Positions 1 through 7,439 of a stretch of 34,241 bases of DNA are shown piece after piece; positions within the stretch are counted from its first letter, which is position 1; each line of letters begins with the position of its first letter. A program made the translations under genes and the position numbers. Origin of the DNA: JBCDAP01 sp038747915 (GTDB taxonomy: Bacteria > Planctomycetota > Phycisphaerae > Phycisphaerales > UBA1924); contig JBCDJJ010000037.1 in NCBI GenBank assembly GCA_038747915.1, positions 1-34,241 on the forward strand, read 5' to 3'. A model generated the notes under the pieces. That model did no database searches, had not been told where the DNA came from, and worked only from the letters and a program-made list of their open reading frames with translations.

Positions 1-999
1 CAAAAAGATGCCGTTCGGCCGACGGATGATCCGGTTGAAAATGTCCAGGTTGTCCGGCTCGAAGCCCAGGTTCGGCAGGCCGATCCGCACCGAGTCCGGC
101 CGCAAGATACGCAGCACGATCGACTCGCCGTGGTACGCCGGACAGGAACTCACGCGGAAGTCGATGACCTGTTCTTCGCCCTTGTCGTTCGTCACCGGCA
201 TCTTGATGCGGCCATCCTGAGGCACACGCTTCTCCGCGATGTTCACACCCGCCATCAGCTTCATGCGAGCCAGCACGCCGTTCTGCATCCGCTTGGGCAG
301 GTTGTCACGCTCCACGCACACACCGTCGATCCGGTACCGCAGCCGCACACGATCGGCCATCGGCTCGATGTGGATATCCGACGCCCGGTTCCGCACCGCC
401 TCCTTGATGATCCGCTCGCACAGCTTGATGATCGGGGCATCGCTCGCGGCCCGGTCAATGGATGAATCGATCGATCGGTCCACCGACTTGTCGATCGACT
501 TATCGATCGACTCCGAGATGAGCGTCTCCTTCATCTCGTCCATCGCGCCGCCGCCGGCCTCGGCACCCCCCCCCGACGAGTCGAGGAAGTCCATGATCTG
601 ACGCCGAGACGCCAGCGCCGGCTCCACATCCACACCCACGCGGAACCGGAGCATGTCCAGCAGCTCGAGATCCTTCGGGTCATGCACGATCAGGTGCAGC
701 CGGCCGTTCTGCTTCCCGATCGGCAGCACCTTGTGCTTGTCGATCAGATCACGCGGCAGCAGCGAGAGGTCGACCCGCTCCTGCACCTCGCCCTTCGTCA
801 GATCCGCGTACTTCATGCGAAACTGACGCGCGAGCGACCGCGCCACCTGCTCCTCGGTGACGTCGCCGTTGTCGATCATCACCTCGCCGATCCGCTTACG
901 GGCGCCCGACTGCATCTTCAGCGCCTGATCGACCTGCTCCTGCGTCGCGAAACCCTCGGCAACGAGGATCTCTCCCAGTTTTTTTCGTGAACGAGCCAT
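1..999 (-). CDS. GspE/PilB-family secretion/pilus ATPase, N-terminal part (cut by window edge)
   Basis: The 333 visible codons, read from the ATG at 999, give the N-terminal part of a type II secretion / type IV pilus assembly ATPase. Residues 1-140 fit the MshEN/T2SSE N-terminal domain: KLGEILVAEGF at the start, then LLPRDLIDKHKVLPI. Next is an unusual SIDK-type tetrad linker. The start of the ATPase domain follows, with the family motifs DAPIIKLCERIIKEAVRNRA, SDIHIEP, RYRIDG and the arginine-rich R-V-P-Q-D-G-R segment. The protein is expected to be cytoplasmic and to power pilus extension or pseudopilus assembly. The Walker A and Walker B motifs lie beyond position 1, so GspE and PilB cannot be separated here. 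The gene is divergent from coaB. Confidence 0.9.
   Translation of the reverse strand, partial: MARSRKKLGEILVAEGFATQEQVDQALKMQSGARKRIGEVMIDNGDVTEEQVARSLARQFRMKYADLTKGEVQERVDLSLLPRDLIDKHKVLPIGKQNGRLHLIVHDPKDLELLDMLRFRVGVDVEPALASRRQIMDFLDSSGGGAEAGGGAMDEMKETLISESIDKSIDKSVDRSIDSSIDRAASDAPIIKLCERIIKEAVRNRASDIHIEPMADRVRLRYRIDGVCVERDNLPKRMQNGVLARMKLMAGVNIAEKRVPQDGRIKMPVTNDKGEEQVIDFRVSSCPAYHGESIVLRILRPDSVRIGLPNLGFEPDNLDIFNRIIRRPNGIFL
453..514 (-). repeat. 12-bp in-frame repeat coding SIDK tetrads
   Basis: About five imperfect 12-base units sit inside the GspE/PilB gene and encode SIDK, SIDK, SVDR, SIDS and SIDR. They form a charged, flexible linker between the N-terminal domain and the ATPase core. 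The units are visible in the DNA as repeats of tcgatcga-type words. Confidence 0.7.
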
Positions 1000-1095
1000 A
1001 CGCCCCGTGCGATTCGCTGAAAGACCCAATGTGTTCCACCAGCGGGCCACTCTGCCCGCCGATCACCGCAATCCGAAGGATATGCTCAACCCGCT

Positions 1096-1818
1096 GTGCG
1101 GTCAGAACGATACCCAACGTCGCCCCAACAACCGTCAGACCCATCGGCGTCCGGTCGGCTCCTGATCACCGCGGGTCCGACCCACGAACCGATCGATGCG
1201 GTTCGATTCCTCGGCAACCGCTCGAGCGGCACACTCGGCATCGCACTCGCCGAAACCGCCGCCGACGCCGGCTGGGACGTGCGTCTTGCGCTCGGACCAA
1301 CGCCACGCCACCCGCGCGAACACGAGCGCCTCGACGTGATCCACTACCGCTCGACAGCGGACCTCGAGCGCACCCTCGCCGAGCACGCGCCGTGGTGCGA
1401 TGTCCTCGTGATGGCCGCAGCGGTTGCTGATTACCGGCCGCTCACAGTCGGCGGCGCGCCCGTCGATCCCTCCGGCGCACGCAAGCTGCGGCGCGCCGGC
1501 GGTCCGCTCACGATCGAACTCGAACCCACACCCGATCTCCTCGCCGGCGCCGCGGCGGCACGGCGCCCCGGCCAACTGCTCATCGGGTTCGCGCTCGAGC
1601 CTCAGGCCGAACTCCTCGATTCGGCACGCCGCAAGCTCGAACGCAAGGGCGTTGACGCGATCGTCGCCAACCCGCTCGAAACCATGGACGCTGCGGATAT
1701 CGAGGCCGCCCTGGTAACCCACCGCGGCGAGCACGCTCGCACCCCGGGTCGGATCCCCAAGGCCACCTTCGCGCGATGGCTCCTCGATCAGATCACCGCG
1801 CTCCGCGCCGACACCTAA
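1096..1818 (+). CDS. coaB: Phosphopantothenate--cysteine ligase (stand-alone CoaB)
   Basis: CoaB ligates cysteine to 4'-phosphopantothenate in coenzyme A synthesis, in the cytoplasm. The 240-residue product carries the nucleotide-binding start ITAGPTHEPIDAVRF, then LGNRSSGTLG, AAAVADYRP, a basic ARKLRR segment where the family has its lysine loop, IGFALE, and VDAIVANPLE. In most bacteria this domain is the C-terminal half of a CoaBC fusion. Here no CoaC (phosphopantothenoylcysteine decarboxylase) domain precedes it, so CoaC must be encoded elsewhere. The start is GTG at 1096; an ATG at 1082 is out of frame. The N-terminal 20 residues before ITAGP are not conserved-looking, so a slightly later start is possible. 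Confidence 0.88.
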   Translation: MRSERYPTSPQQPSDPSASGRLLITAGPTHEPIDAVRFLGNRSSGTLGIALAETAADAGWDVRLALGPTPRHPREHERLDVIHYRSTADLERTLAEHAPWCDVLVMAAAVADYRPLTVGGAPVDPSGARKLRRAGGPLTIELEPTPDLLAGAAAARRPGQLLIGFALEPQAELLDSARRKLERKGVDAIVANPLETMDAADIEAALVTHRGEHARTPGRIPKATFARWLLDQITALRADT

Positions 1819-1831
1819 CTCATCGAGCGAG

Positions 1832-1850
1832 CCGGCCCGTGCCCGGCCGG
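1832..1850. terminator. Possible bidirectional hairpin between convergent genes
   Basis: A 6-bp GC stem (ccggcc / ggccgg) with a 7-base loop lies in the 57-base gap between the convergent coaB and lipase-like genes. No T-run follows on either strand, so this is only a weak terminator candidate. Confidence 0.3.
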
Positions 1851-1875
1851 AACACACCGCGACAACACCGAGGGC

Positions 1876-2727
1876 CTACTCCTCGACCTCCGGCAACGGC
1901 GACCCCCTGAGCACCGCGTACGCCGACTCCCCCCGCACACGCCGCGCGATGTCCGCCAGGATCCGTGGGTCACCCGGAGAATCCAGGTGCGACATCTCGA
2001 ACCGGGGCGTGTCCACCCACAGCACCGCATGCCCCTCCGGCGCCGCGTTCTCCTCGCCCACGATCCCGTCACGAAGACGCACGTAGCAGTACAGCTCGTA
2101 CTCGGCGCGCGGCAGCGCCTCGTCCAGGGATGTTAGAAAGTCCGACCCGGCGCGCATCGCCGTGACCTTCTTGTCGAGACTCGGCACATCCGCGCCGTCC
2201 GCACCGCGGTGCGGTGTGCTGATCGTGAACAGCCGGCGGACATCAAGCCCCGGACCCTCGGGCCCGTCCATCGCGGCGTACCGGCCCACCAGCCCGCCCA
2301 TCGAGATCCCCACCACATCGAGCGGCACCGTCTCGGGTGGAACCCCAAGCTCGTCTTCAAGGTGCTCACGCAGCGTCTTCACAGCGCCATCGAAGCTCCC
2401 TGAGAAGAAGAAAGACTTGCTGTGCACCAACTCCGGATTGGTCACCATCTCGCGGAACCGGTCGGCCATCCCGCCCGCGAAGAGCCCCGGATCGCCGTAC
2501 CCCCCGAGCACCACCAGGTGCCGCTCGAGCGCCACAGGTGTCTTCCGCATCTGAATCAGATCCGCCTCAGCCCGCGACGCGTCGATCGCGAACGACGGGT
2601 TCGGGACCGGCACCGTCGTCCCGCACCCGCCCACCATCGCTGCACCAACCGAAACACCGACCACCATCGCCAACGCGACGCATCGCGGCCACCAGGCGCC
2701 GCCGCGGTCTTTTCCATGCCTGCTCAT
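1876..2727 (-). CDS. Alpha/beta-hydrolase lipoprotein (lipase/esterase-like)
   Basis: This 283-residue protein has an N-terminal hydrophobic stretch ending in the lipobox MVGGC (Cys35), so it should be a lipid-anchored envelope protein. The hydrolase fold is shown by the nucleophile elbow GISMGG (Ser142). The segment STPHRG follows a strand, as in triacylglycerol lipases. Candidate acid and base residues are Asp220 (LRDGIV) and His247 (MSHLDSPGDPRI). The substrate is unknown; lipase, esterase or acyltransferase are all possible. It lies directly downstream of a paralogue at 2813-3598, which suggests a tandem duplication. No strong ribosome site is seen before the ATG. Confidence 0.75.
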   Translation of the reverse strand: MSRHGKDRGGAWWPRCVALAMVVGVSVGAAMVGGCGTTVPVPNPSFAIDASRAEADLIQMRKTPVALERHLVVLGGYGDPGLFAGGMADRFREMVTNPELVHSKSFFFSGSFDGAVKTLREHLEDELGVPPETVPLDVVGISMGGLVGRYAAMDGPEGPGLDVRRLFTISTPHRGADGADVPSLDKKVTAMRAGSDFLTSLDEALPRAEYELYCYVRLRDGIVGEENAAPEGHAVLWVDTPRFEMSHLDSPGDPRILADIARRVRGESAYAVLRGSPLPEVEE

Positions 2728-2736
2728 GGGAGAAGG

Positions 2737-2898
2737 CTAGCGGTCTGCCGCGGTGTTGACCTCCGCAGCACCATCGCGATCACGCTCACAGCTGGGGAGC
2801 GGAGCGCCCGGATCACGAGACCACGCCCGCTCGCCGCGGACACGCCTCACCACGTCCGACACGATCCGTGGATCCGCGGAGATAGAAAAGTGTGACAG
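2737..2898 (-). pseudogene. Out-of-frame C-terminal end of the frameshifted hydrolase paralogue
   Basis: Read one frame away from the paralogue above it, this stretch gives LSHFSISADPRIVSDVVRRV and onward to a TAG stop at 2737. It aligns with MSHLDSPGDPRILADIARRV at the end of the intact neighbour. It therefore contains the expected catalytic histidine. Removing one A from the AAA at 2901-2899 joins the two frames as PFQLSHF, matching RFEMSHL of the paralogue. The corrected gene would end 9 bases before the next start. Confidence 0.75.
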
Positions 2899-3598
2899 TT
2901 TGGAACGGCCGGTTCGCCAGCCAATACACCGGGTGCCCAACCGGCGCCGTGTTCCACTCGCCCACCATCTCATCGCTCAACAGCGTGTAACACACCAGCT
3001 CGTACTCCACCCCCTCGGCCCACGCCGCGTCGATCGCGCTCAGCTCGGGCGAGCCCGGCCGCATCGCCGCCACCCGCTTGTCCCAGAAGAGCGGCGCATC
3101 CGCCAGCCTCGCCCCGCGATGCGGGGAGGCGAGCGTGAACAGCCGCCGGATGCGGAGACGCTTGCCGCCGTCGTCTCGCGGCAAGGCCGCGAACCGCGCA
3201 ACCACGCCGCCCATCGACACACCCACCACATCCACCTCCACCGTGGCCGACGGATCGCCCGACGGAAACCGCGACTCGATCACCCCGATCGCGTGGTCCC
3301 GTGAACCCTCGAAGCTCTGCTGCCAAAAATAATCGGTCGAGAGCACGAGCTCGGGCGTGCTCACGTGCCGCTTCAACCGCGCCGCATCCGCACCGATCGC
3401 CCACCCCGCCGCGTTCCACCCGCCGAACACCACAAGCGGCCGCTCGAGCGGAATCGGATCCGCACGCATGCGCGCGAGATCCTCCCTCGCTGCCGCCGGT
3501 GTCAGATCAAAGGATGGGTTCGTGGTCGTCCAAGCGGCGCATCCAGCGAGTACGCCACACCCGACCAACCCGAGTGTTCCGGTCTGGATCTGCTTCAC
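2813..3598 (-). CDS. Alpha/beta-hydrolase lipoprotein paralogue, frameshifted near the C terminus
   Basis: The reading frame from ATG 3598 encodes 261 residues. A signal sequence ends in the lipobox LAGC (Cys20). The region ERPLVVFGGW, the nucleophile elbow GVSMGG (Ser128) and ASPHRG all match the hydrolase at 1876-2727. After about residue 233 (PFQ) the similarity stops and the protein ends in an unrelated arginine-rich tail; the expected continuation is in the next frame (2898-2737). Unless the extra base is a sequencing error or is corrected by recoding, the product lacks the catalytic histidine and is probably inactive. It lies just upstream of its paralogue on the same strand and probably shares its transcript. 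Confidence 0.7.
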   Translation of the reverse strand: MKQIQTGTLGLVGCGVLAGCAAWTTTNPSFDLTPAAAREDLARMRADPIPLERPLVVFGGWNAAGWAIGADAARLKRHVSTPELVLSTDYFWQQSFEGSRDHAIGVIESRFPSGDPSATVEVDVVGVSMGGVVARFAALPRDDGGKRLRIRRLFTLASPHRGARLADAPLFWDKRVAAMRPGSPELSAIDAAWAEGVEYELVCYTLLSDEMVGEWNTAPVGHPVYWLANRPFQTVTLFYLRGSTDRVGRGEACPRRAGVVS

Positions 3599-3648
3599 GT
3601 CGTCTCGCCCTCAACTCCGAAAGAAACGTCTCCGCGTACCTTGGCCTC

Positions 3649-4227
3649 ATGCCCAACGAGCCCTCGACACGTCTCTCACCACCACCCTACTCCACACCGC
3701 CCGGCTTTATCGCCCATGAGTACGAGCGCTCGCGGGAACTCCCTGTGCCGTGCGCATCACTCTGGACCTGGCTTAGCACGCCCGAGACCTTCACACGCCA
3801 GCTCTGGCCCTTCTGGGTGGAGTTCGTCGCAGGCTCGGGCGTGAACGGTGCCTCCGGTTTCGCACCGGGCGTGCTGAACGTCCACCACGGCCCGCTGCTG
3901 CACGCCGCGGGCATCCTCACACGCGTCGACACGCTCGACGACCCGCCCCCGCTCACCCGCGACCTGCACTACTTCTACGGCTCGTCCATGCTCACCATGA
4001 AACTTGTCCGCCCGATACTGCTGCGCTTCGGTGCCGGGCCCGCCGGCGACCAAGCGTGCATCCTCACGCTCCGCGTCGAGTGCGATGTCAGGCCGTGGAT
4101 CGCTGGGTTCTGGACCCGGGCTCAGTCGCTCTTCTGGTCCGCGTTCTTTCGCTCGGCGCTGGCCGGCGCGAAGCGAGTCCCGGTGCGATCGCCAACAGAG
4201 CACACACACTCACACAAGAGCACCTGA
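3649..4227 (+). CDS. SRPBCC-like ligand-binding protein of unknown function
   Basis: The 192-residue protein from ATG 3649 has HEYERSRELPVPCASLWTWL followed by STPETFTRQLWPFWVEF. This resembles the opening strand and helices of START/SRPBCC domains, which bind hydrophobic ligands in a deep cavity. The rest (LTRVDTLDDPPPLTRDLHYF, ILTLRVECDVRPW) fits antiparallel strands. The open frame extends upstream to 3301, but that part overlaps the hydrolase on the other strand and is arginine-rich noise, so I chose the internal ATG. The end overlaps the convergent glycosidase-like gene by 18 bases. The ligand cannot be told from sequence. Confidence 0.6.
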   Translation: MPNEPSTRLSPPPYSTPPGFIAHEYERSRELPVPCASLWTWLSTPETFTRQLWPFWVEFVAGSGVNGASGFAPGVLNVHHGPLLHAAGILTRVDTLDDPPPLTRDLHYFYGSSMLTMKLVRPILLRFGAGPAGDQACILTLRVECDVRPWIAGFWTRAQSLFWSAFFRSALAGAKRVPVRSPTEHTHSHKST

Positions 4228-5283
4228 ACCCGCCACTTCCCGCCCACCCGTCATCTCCCGCACCAGATCAAAGAACCCGCGTTTCCGCGCGCTCGAGATC
4301 CCCCACTCGCACGGCATCGACTGGTACCCCTCCTCGAACCCCTCATCCGGCAACCGGTAGTCGAAGAAGCCCCAACTGGCACGCGCCGAGACCGCACCGA
4401 GGAAGTTGTTGTCCGCATTCTCGAACGCGAAGTGATCGTCCTCGTTGAACACGATCGGCTGACCACGAAAGAAGGGCTGCGCCCGCGTCCGCTCCACCAT
4501 GGACCGGATGCCATCGGGTGTATGGATCCCATTCCCGTGCAGCAGCACCACGTCCGATGCCGACATCCCCTCAACCGGCAACGATCCGCCGAGCAGGCTC
4601 GTCCCAACAAGCAACCGACCCGCGGGAAGGTGCGCCGCACCGGCTGACCGCGTGCGCACCACATCGAACATCTCGTTCGCCCGATGTGGCCGCAGACACT
4701 CGTGCGTGTACTCGGGGCAATCGGCCTCGTTGCACACCTCGATCACCACGTGCGACCACCCGCCCGCGAGCACGTGATCGACCGCCGACTCCACCGCGCG
4801 GATCACGGCGCGTTCATCGGTCACCCGGTGATCCTGCCCGAAGTAGAACAGCCCCAGGATCACGACGAGCCCGAGCCGATCCGCTGCGTCGAGCACGCGG
4901 TCGAGCCGCGCTGCGTAGTCGGCGCGGAGCGATCCGTTCGCTTCGAACGCCGAGTTGTGCCACGGCTGCGTCTCGCTGTAGCCCTCGGGCGAGCCCCCTT
5001 GGAGGTTGATGGTCACCGCGTCGAGCCCGCACGCTGCCCACTCGGGCATCGCGGCGATGAACCGGTCGGTGTTCCGCGCACTATCCCATCGCTCGACCGA
5101 GCCGTCTGGGAGCACACGGTCCCACCGCGCCCGTGTGTCGGGGTTCAGATCATCAAAGATCGCCTGCACCATCCGGCTATTGAGCACCAGCCCATCGAGC
5201 GGCATATCGCGGTACCGGTGCCCCGCGTGCGTCACCACGCCGTCCACCACGAACCGCTCGCCCTCGATCGATATCCGAGTCAC
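4210..5283 (-). CDS. Clan-A (TIM-barrel) glycoside-hydrolase-like protein
   Basis: This 357-residue protein has the marks of a (beta/alpha)8 retaining glycosidase, broadly of GH5 type. LGLVVILGLFYFGQ is a barrel strand. VVIEVCNEADC has Asn185-Glu186, placed as the Asn-Glu acid/base pair. PIVFNEDDHF has Glu281, placed as the nucleophile on strand 7. The N-terminal part (VVTHAGHRYRDMPLDGLVLNSRMVQAIFDDLN) resembles the opening of planctomycetal cellulase-like proteins that act on unknown glycans. There is no signal peptide, so it appears cytoplasmic. That is odd for a polysaccharide hydrolase and fits an intracellular oligosaccharide or a non-catalytic role. It is the last gene of the ispG run, 33 bases after the methyltransferase. 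Confidence 0.65.
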   Translation of the reverse strand: MTRISIEGERFVVDGVVTHAGHRYRDMPLDGLVLNSRMVQAIFDDLNPDTRARWDRVLPDGSVERWDSARNTDRFIAAMPEWAACGLDAVTINLQGGSPEGYSETQPWHNSAFEANGSLRADYAARLDRVLDAADRLGLVVILGLFYFGQDHRVTDERAVIRAVESAVDHVLAGGWSHVVIEVCNEADCPEYTHECLRPHRANEMFDVVRTRSAGAAHLPAGRLLVGTSLLGGSLPVEGMSASDVVLLHGNGIHTPDGIRSMVERTRAQPFFRGQPIVFNEDDHFAFENADNNFLGAVSARASWGFFDYRLPDEGFEEGYQSMPCEWGISSARKRGFFDLVREMTGGREVAGSGALV

Positions 5284-5316
5284 ATCAACCCTCCACGTGG
5301 CGCCTCATGCGGCAGA

Positions 5317-6168
5317 TCATCGCACGCCGGTACCAGCCTTTCGCGCGCGGATCGAGAACGCTAACGGCACCCGATACGGCATTTCTTTCGGGAGCCACCA
5401 CGCCCCCTCTCGGTACTCGAGACACCTGTACCCACGCCAGAACGTGAACGGCCATTCACGCACCGACTCAACGACCAAGCCCGTCCCCGCCACGGTCGAA
5501 ACAATCGAGCCCATGGTGTGCTGAAAATCCACGGTCTCCGGCATCACCGCGCCAGAACCATCGTCCGCATACGTCGGCCCCGCGGGATCCTCCCAGGCGC
5601 CCGCGCGAAAGTAGTCACCCACAAGCTCCAGCGTTCCATCCTCCTCTCCCTCTTCAAGAAGATGAGTGAAAGGATGATCATCGACCACGTACACCATGCC
5701 GCCCGTGTCGAGCAGCGCGGCGGCCGACGCCATCCACCGCTCGAGATCTGCGATCCAGCACATCACACCCTCGGTCGCGAACACCAGATCGAACGCGCGG
5801 CCCGCCAACACCGCATCCGCCTGGTGCGCATCGCCCACCACGAACTCGGCCCCGATCTCGAGCTCGCCCGCGAGCGACCGCGCCGCCTCCACCGCCGGTT
5901 CCGAGATATCGAGCCCCGTCACGATCGCCCCACGCCGCGCGAGCGCGAGCGAATCCGTCCCGATGTGGCACTGCAAATGCAGCACCCGCACCCCGTTCAC
6001 ATCGCCGAGCTCATCGCGCACCGGCCGATCGAGCGGCGACTCACCCGCCCGCAGCGCTTCGATCTTCGACCGATACATCTCGGATCGCAGATGCACCGGC
6101 ACCCGAGCATCCCAGTTCCGGTGGATCGACCGGACCGCGTCATCCGAGGACAGACCGGCCCGACTCAT
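5317..6168 (-). CDS. Class I SAM-dependent methyltransferase
   Basis: The 283-residue protein carries a class I methyltransferase fold. Motif I is VLHLQCHIGTDSLALARRGA, followed by VTGLDISEPAVEAAR (acidic end of strand 2), EFVVGDAHQ, and FDLVFATEGVMCWI at strand 4. The LQCHIGTDSL form is typical of a family annotated only as SAM-dependent methyltransferase; it acts on small molecules in other bacteria, but the substrate is unknown here. The start ATG overlaps the stop of the ADP-ribosylglycohydrolase gene by four bases (ATGA), so the two are translationally coupled. The protein is cytoplasmic. Confidence 0.8.
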   Translation of the reverse strand: MSRAGLSSDDAVRSIHRNWDARVPVHLRSEMYRSKIEALRAGESPLDRPVRDELGDVNGVRVLHLQCHIGTDSLALARRGAIVTGLDISEPAVEAARSLAGELEIGAEFVVGDAHQADAVLAGRAFDLVFATEGVMCWIADLERWMASAAALLDTGGMVYVVDDHPFTHLLEEGEEDGTLELVGDYFRAGAWEDPAGPTYADDGSGAVMPETVDFQHTMGSIVSTVAGTGLVVESVREWPFTFWRGYRCLEYREGAWWLPKEMPYRVPLAFSIRARKAGTGVR

Positions 6169-7421
6169 CGCACGCGTCCGGCTGCTGCCTCAAGCGTGCG
6201 CACCCACGCGTCCACCGACTCGTCGTACTCCACGCCGAGCCGGTGCTCGACCGGCTCGCGGAGCCGCTCGGGAAACACCGGTGATCCGTACACCGCGCCC
6301 ATGAACATCCCCACCATCTGTGCTGTTGAATCGGTGTCGTACCCGAGCTCGATCGCCACCCGCATCGACGCCATCGGGTCGTACCCGCAGAACTCCATCG
6401 CGCACAGTGCCATCGTAAACGTGGTGTGGGCTTCCCACCAGGTTTCCGCGCCGAGTTCTTCCTCGATAATGCGTTTGAGCGCTGCAGGTTCACCCTGTGC
6501 GCGCACAGCCGCGTCCTCCGCGAACCGGATCCACCGCGGCACCGACCGCTCGACCCACGGCACCTCGGCGTACCGCCACGGATCGGTCTCGATCATCGCG
6601 GCCTTGATCCGCAGCCACGGGTCCCCCTCGGCATCAACCGCCAGAGCCGCGGCCAGCCCGGCCACGATCGCTGCATTGAGATCGCGCGCCTCCGCGTTGT
6701 CGATGAACGCGGCGCGGTACGACGCCCGGTACGCCCCCTCAGGATCACCCGGGAACGCCCCCGCGATGGGCGGCAACGCCATCTGCCCCGCGCACGTCGG
6801 GATCCCGCCCCAGAGGCGCGAGGGCGGCGCCGCATCCTCGCGGATCCCCACCACCCACCGCGCCGCCTTCATGTACTCGCGCACCCACTCCTCGTTGAGC
6901 GCCTCGGTCGGCGTCCCCGCCTGCGCCCGCTCCCACCGCAGGTATGCCCGCGCCAGGGCCGCCTCATCGAGCGTCGCCACACCACGCGTTCCCGCTCGCT
7001 CGAGCTCGTGGGCGATCATCTCGACGACGATGAACTTCTGCCGCGAGTCGTCGGTCACCGTGCCCGCCGGCGCATCGCTCACCCAGTGCGCGTAGGGCTC
7101 GGGTTCCGGACGGAACACCGAGTAGTCGAGCAGCTCCAGCCCCGCCCCGTACGCCGCGAACTCACTCGGTTCGAGACGCTCCCCACCTCGCCACACGCGG
7201 AACCATGTGCCCGCACCCTCGATGCGATTGTCCGGCACGAACTCCACTGGACCGCCCGCTGCATCGCCGATGAGGCTACCGAGGAGCATGCCGCGGACGC
7301 GATCGGTCGGCACGGCTTTAGCTTTGTCGTCGCTCACCGCACTCGTCGTTCGGCATCCGCTCAGCATCGCCAAGGCCATGAGCAGCCCACCCAGCCACGG
7401 GATCAACAGGGTCACCCGCAT
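6165..7421 (-). CDS. ADP-ribosylglycohydrolase (DraG/ARH)-family lipoprotein
   Basis: This 418-residue protein starts with a signal peptide ending in the lipobox MLSGC (Cys23). The ADP-ribosylglycohydrolase fold follows: MLLGSLIGDAAGGPVEF (about 45-61), the metal-binding TDDS motif (123-126), and YDTDSTAQMVGMFMGAVYG near residue 355, which supplies the second metal ligands. DraG/ARH enzymes remove ADP-ribose from proteins and normally act in the cytoplasm. An exported, lipid-anchored form is unexpected; the substrate could be another N-glycosidic compound. It lies 18 bases after ispG and overlaps the methyltransferase by four bases. Confidence 0.82.
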   Translation of the reverse strand: MRVTLLIPWLGGLLMALAMLSGCRTTSAVSDDKAKAVPTDRVRGMLLGSLIGDAAGGPVEFVPDNRIEGAGTWFRVWRGGERLEPSEFAAYGAGLELLDYSVFRPEPEPYAHWVSDAPAGTVTDDSRQKFIVVEMIAHELERAGTRGVATLDEAALARAYLRWERAQAGTPTEALNEEWVREYMKAARWVVGIREDAAPPSRLWGGIPTCAGQMALPPIAGAFPGDPEGAYRASYRAAFIDNAEARDLNAAIVAGLAAALAVDAEGDPWLRIKAAMIETDPWRYAEVPWVERSVPRWIRFAEDAAVRAQGEPAALKRIIEEELGAETWWEAHTTFTMALCAMEFCGYDPMASMRVAIELGYDTDSTAQMVGMFMGAVYGSPVFPERLREPVEHRLGVEYDESVDAWVRTLEAAAGRVR

Positions 7422-7439
7422 CGAACCCTCCGTCGTGAC

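Noticed and set aside
1135..1857. A minus-strand frame equal in length to coaB.
   Set aside because: It is the exact antisense of coaB and has no motif.
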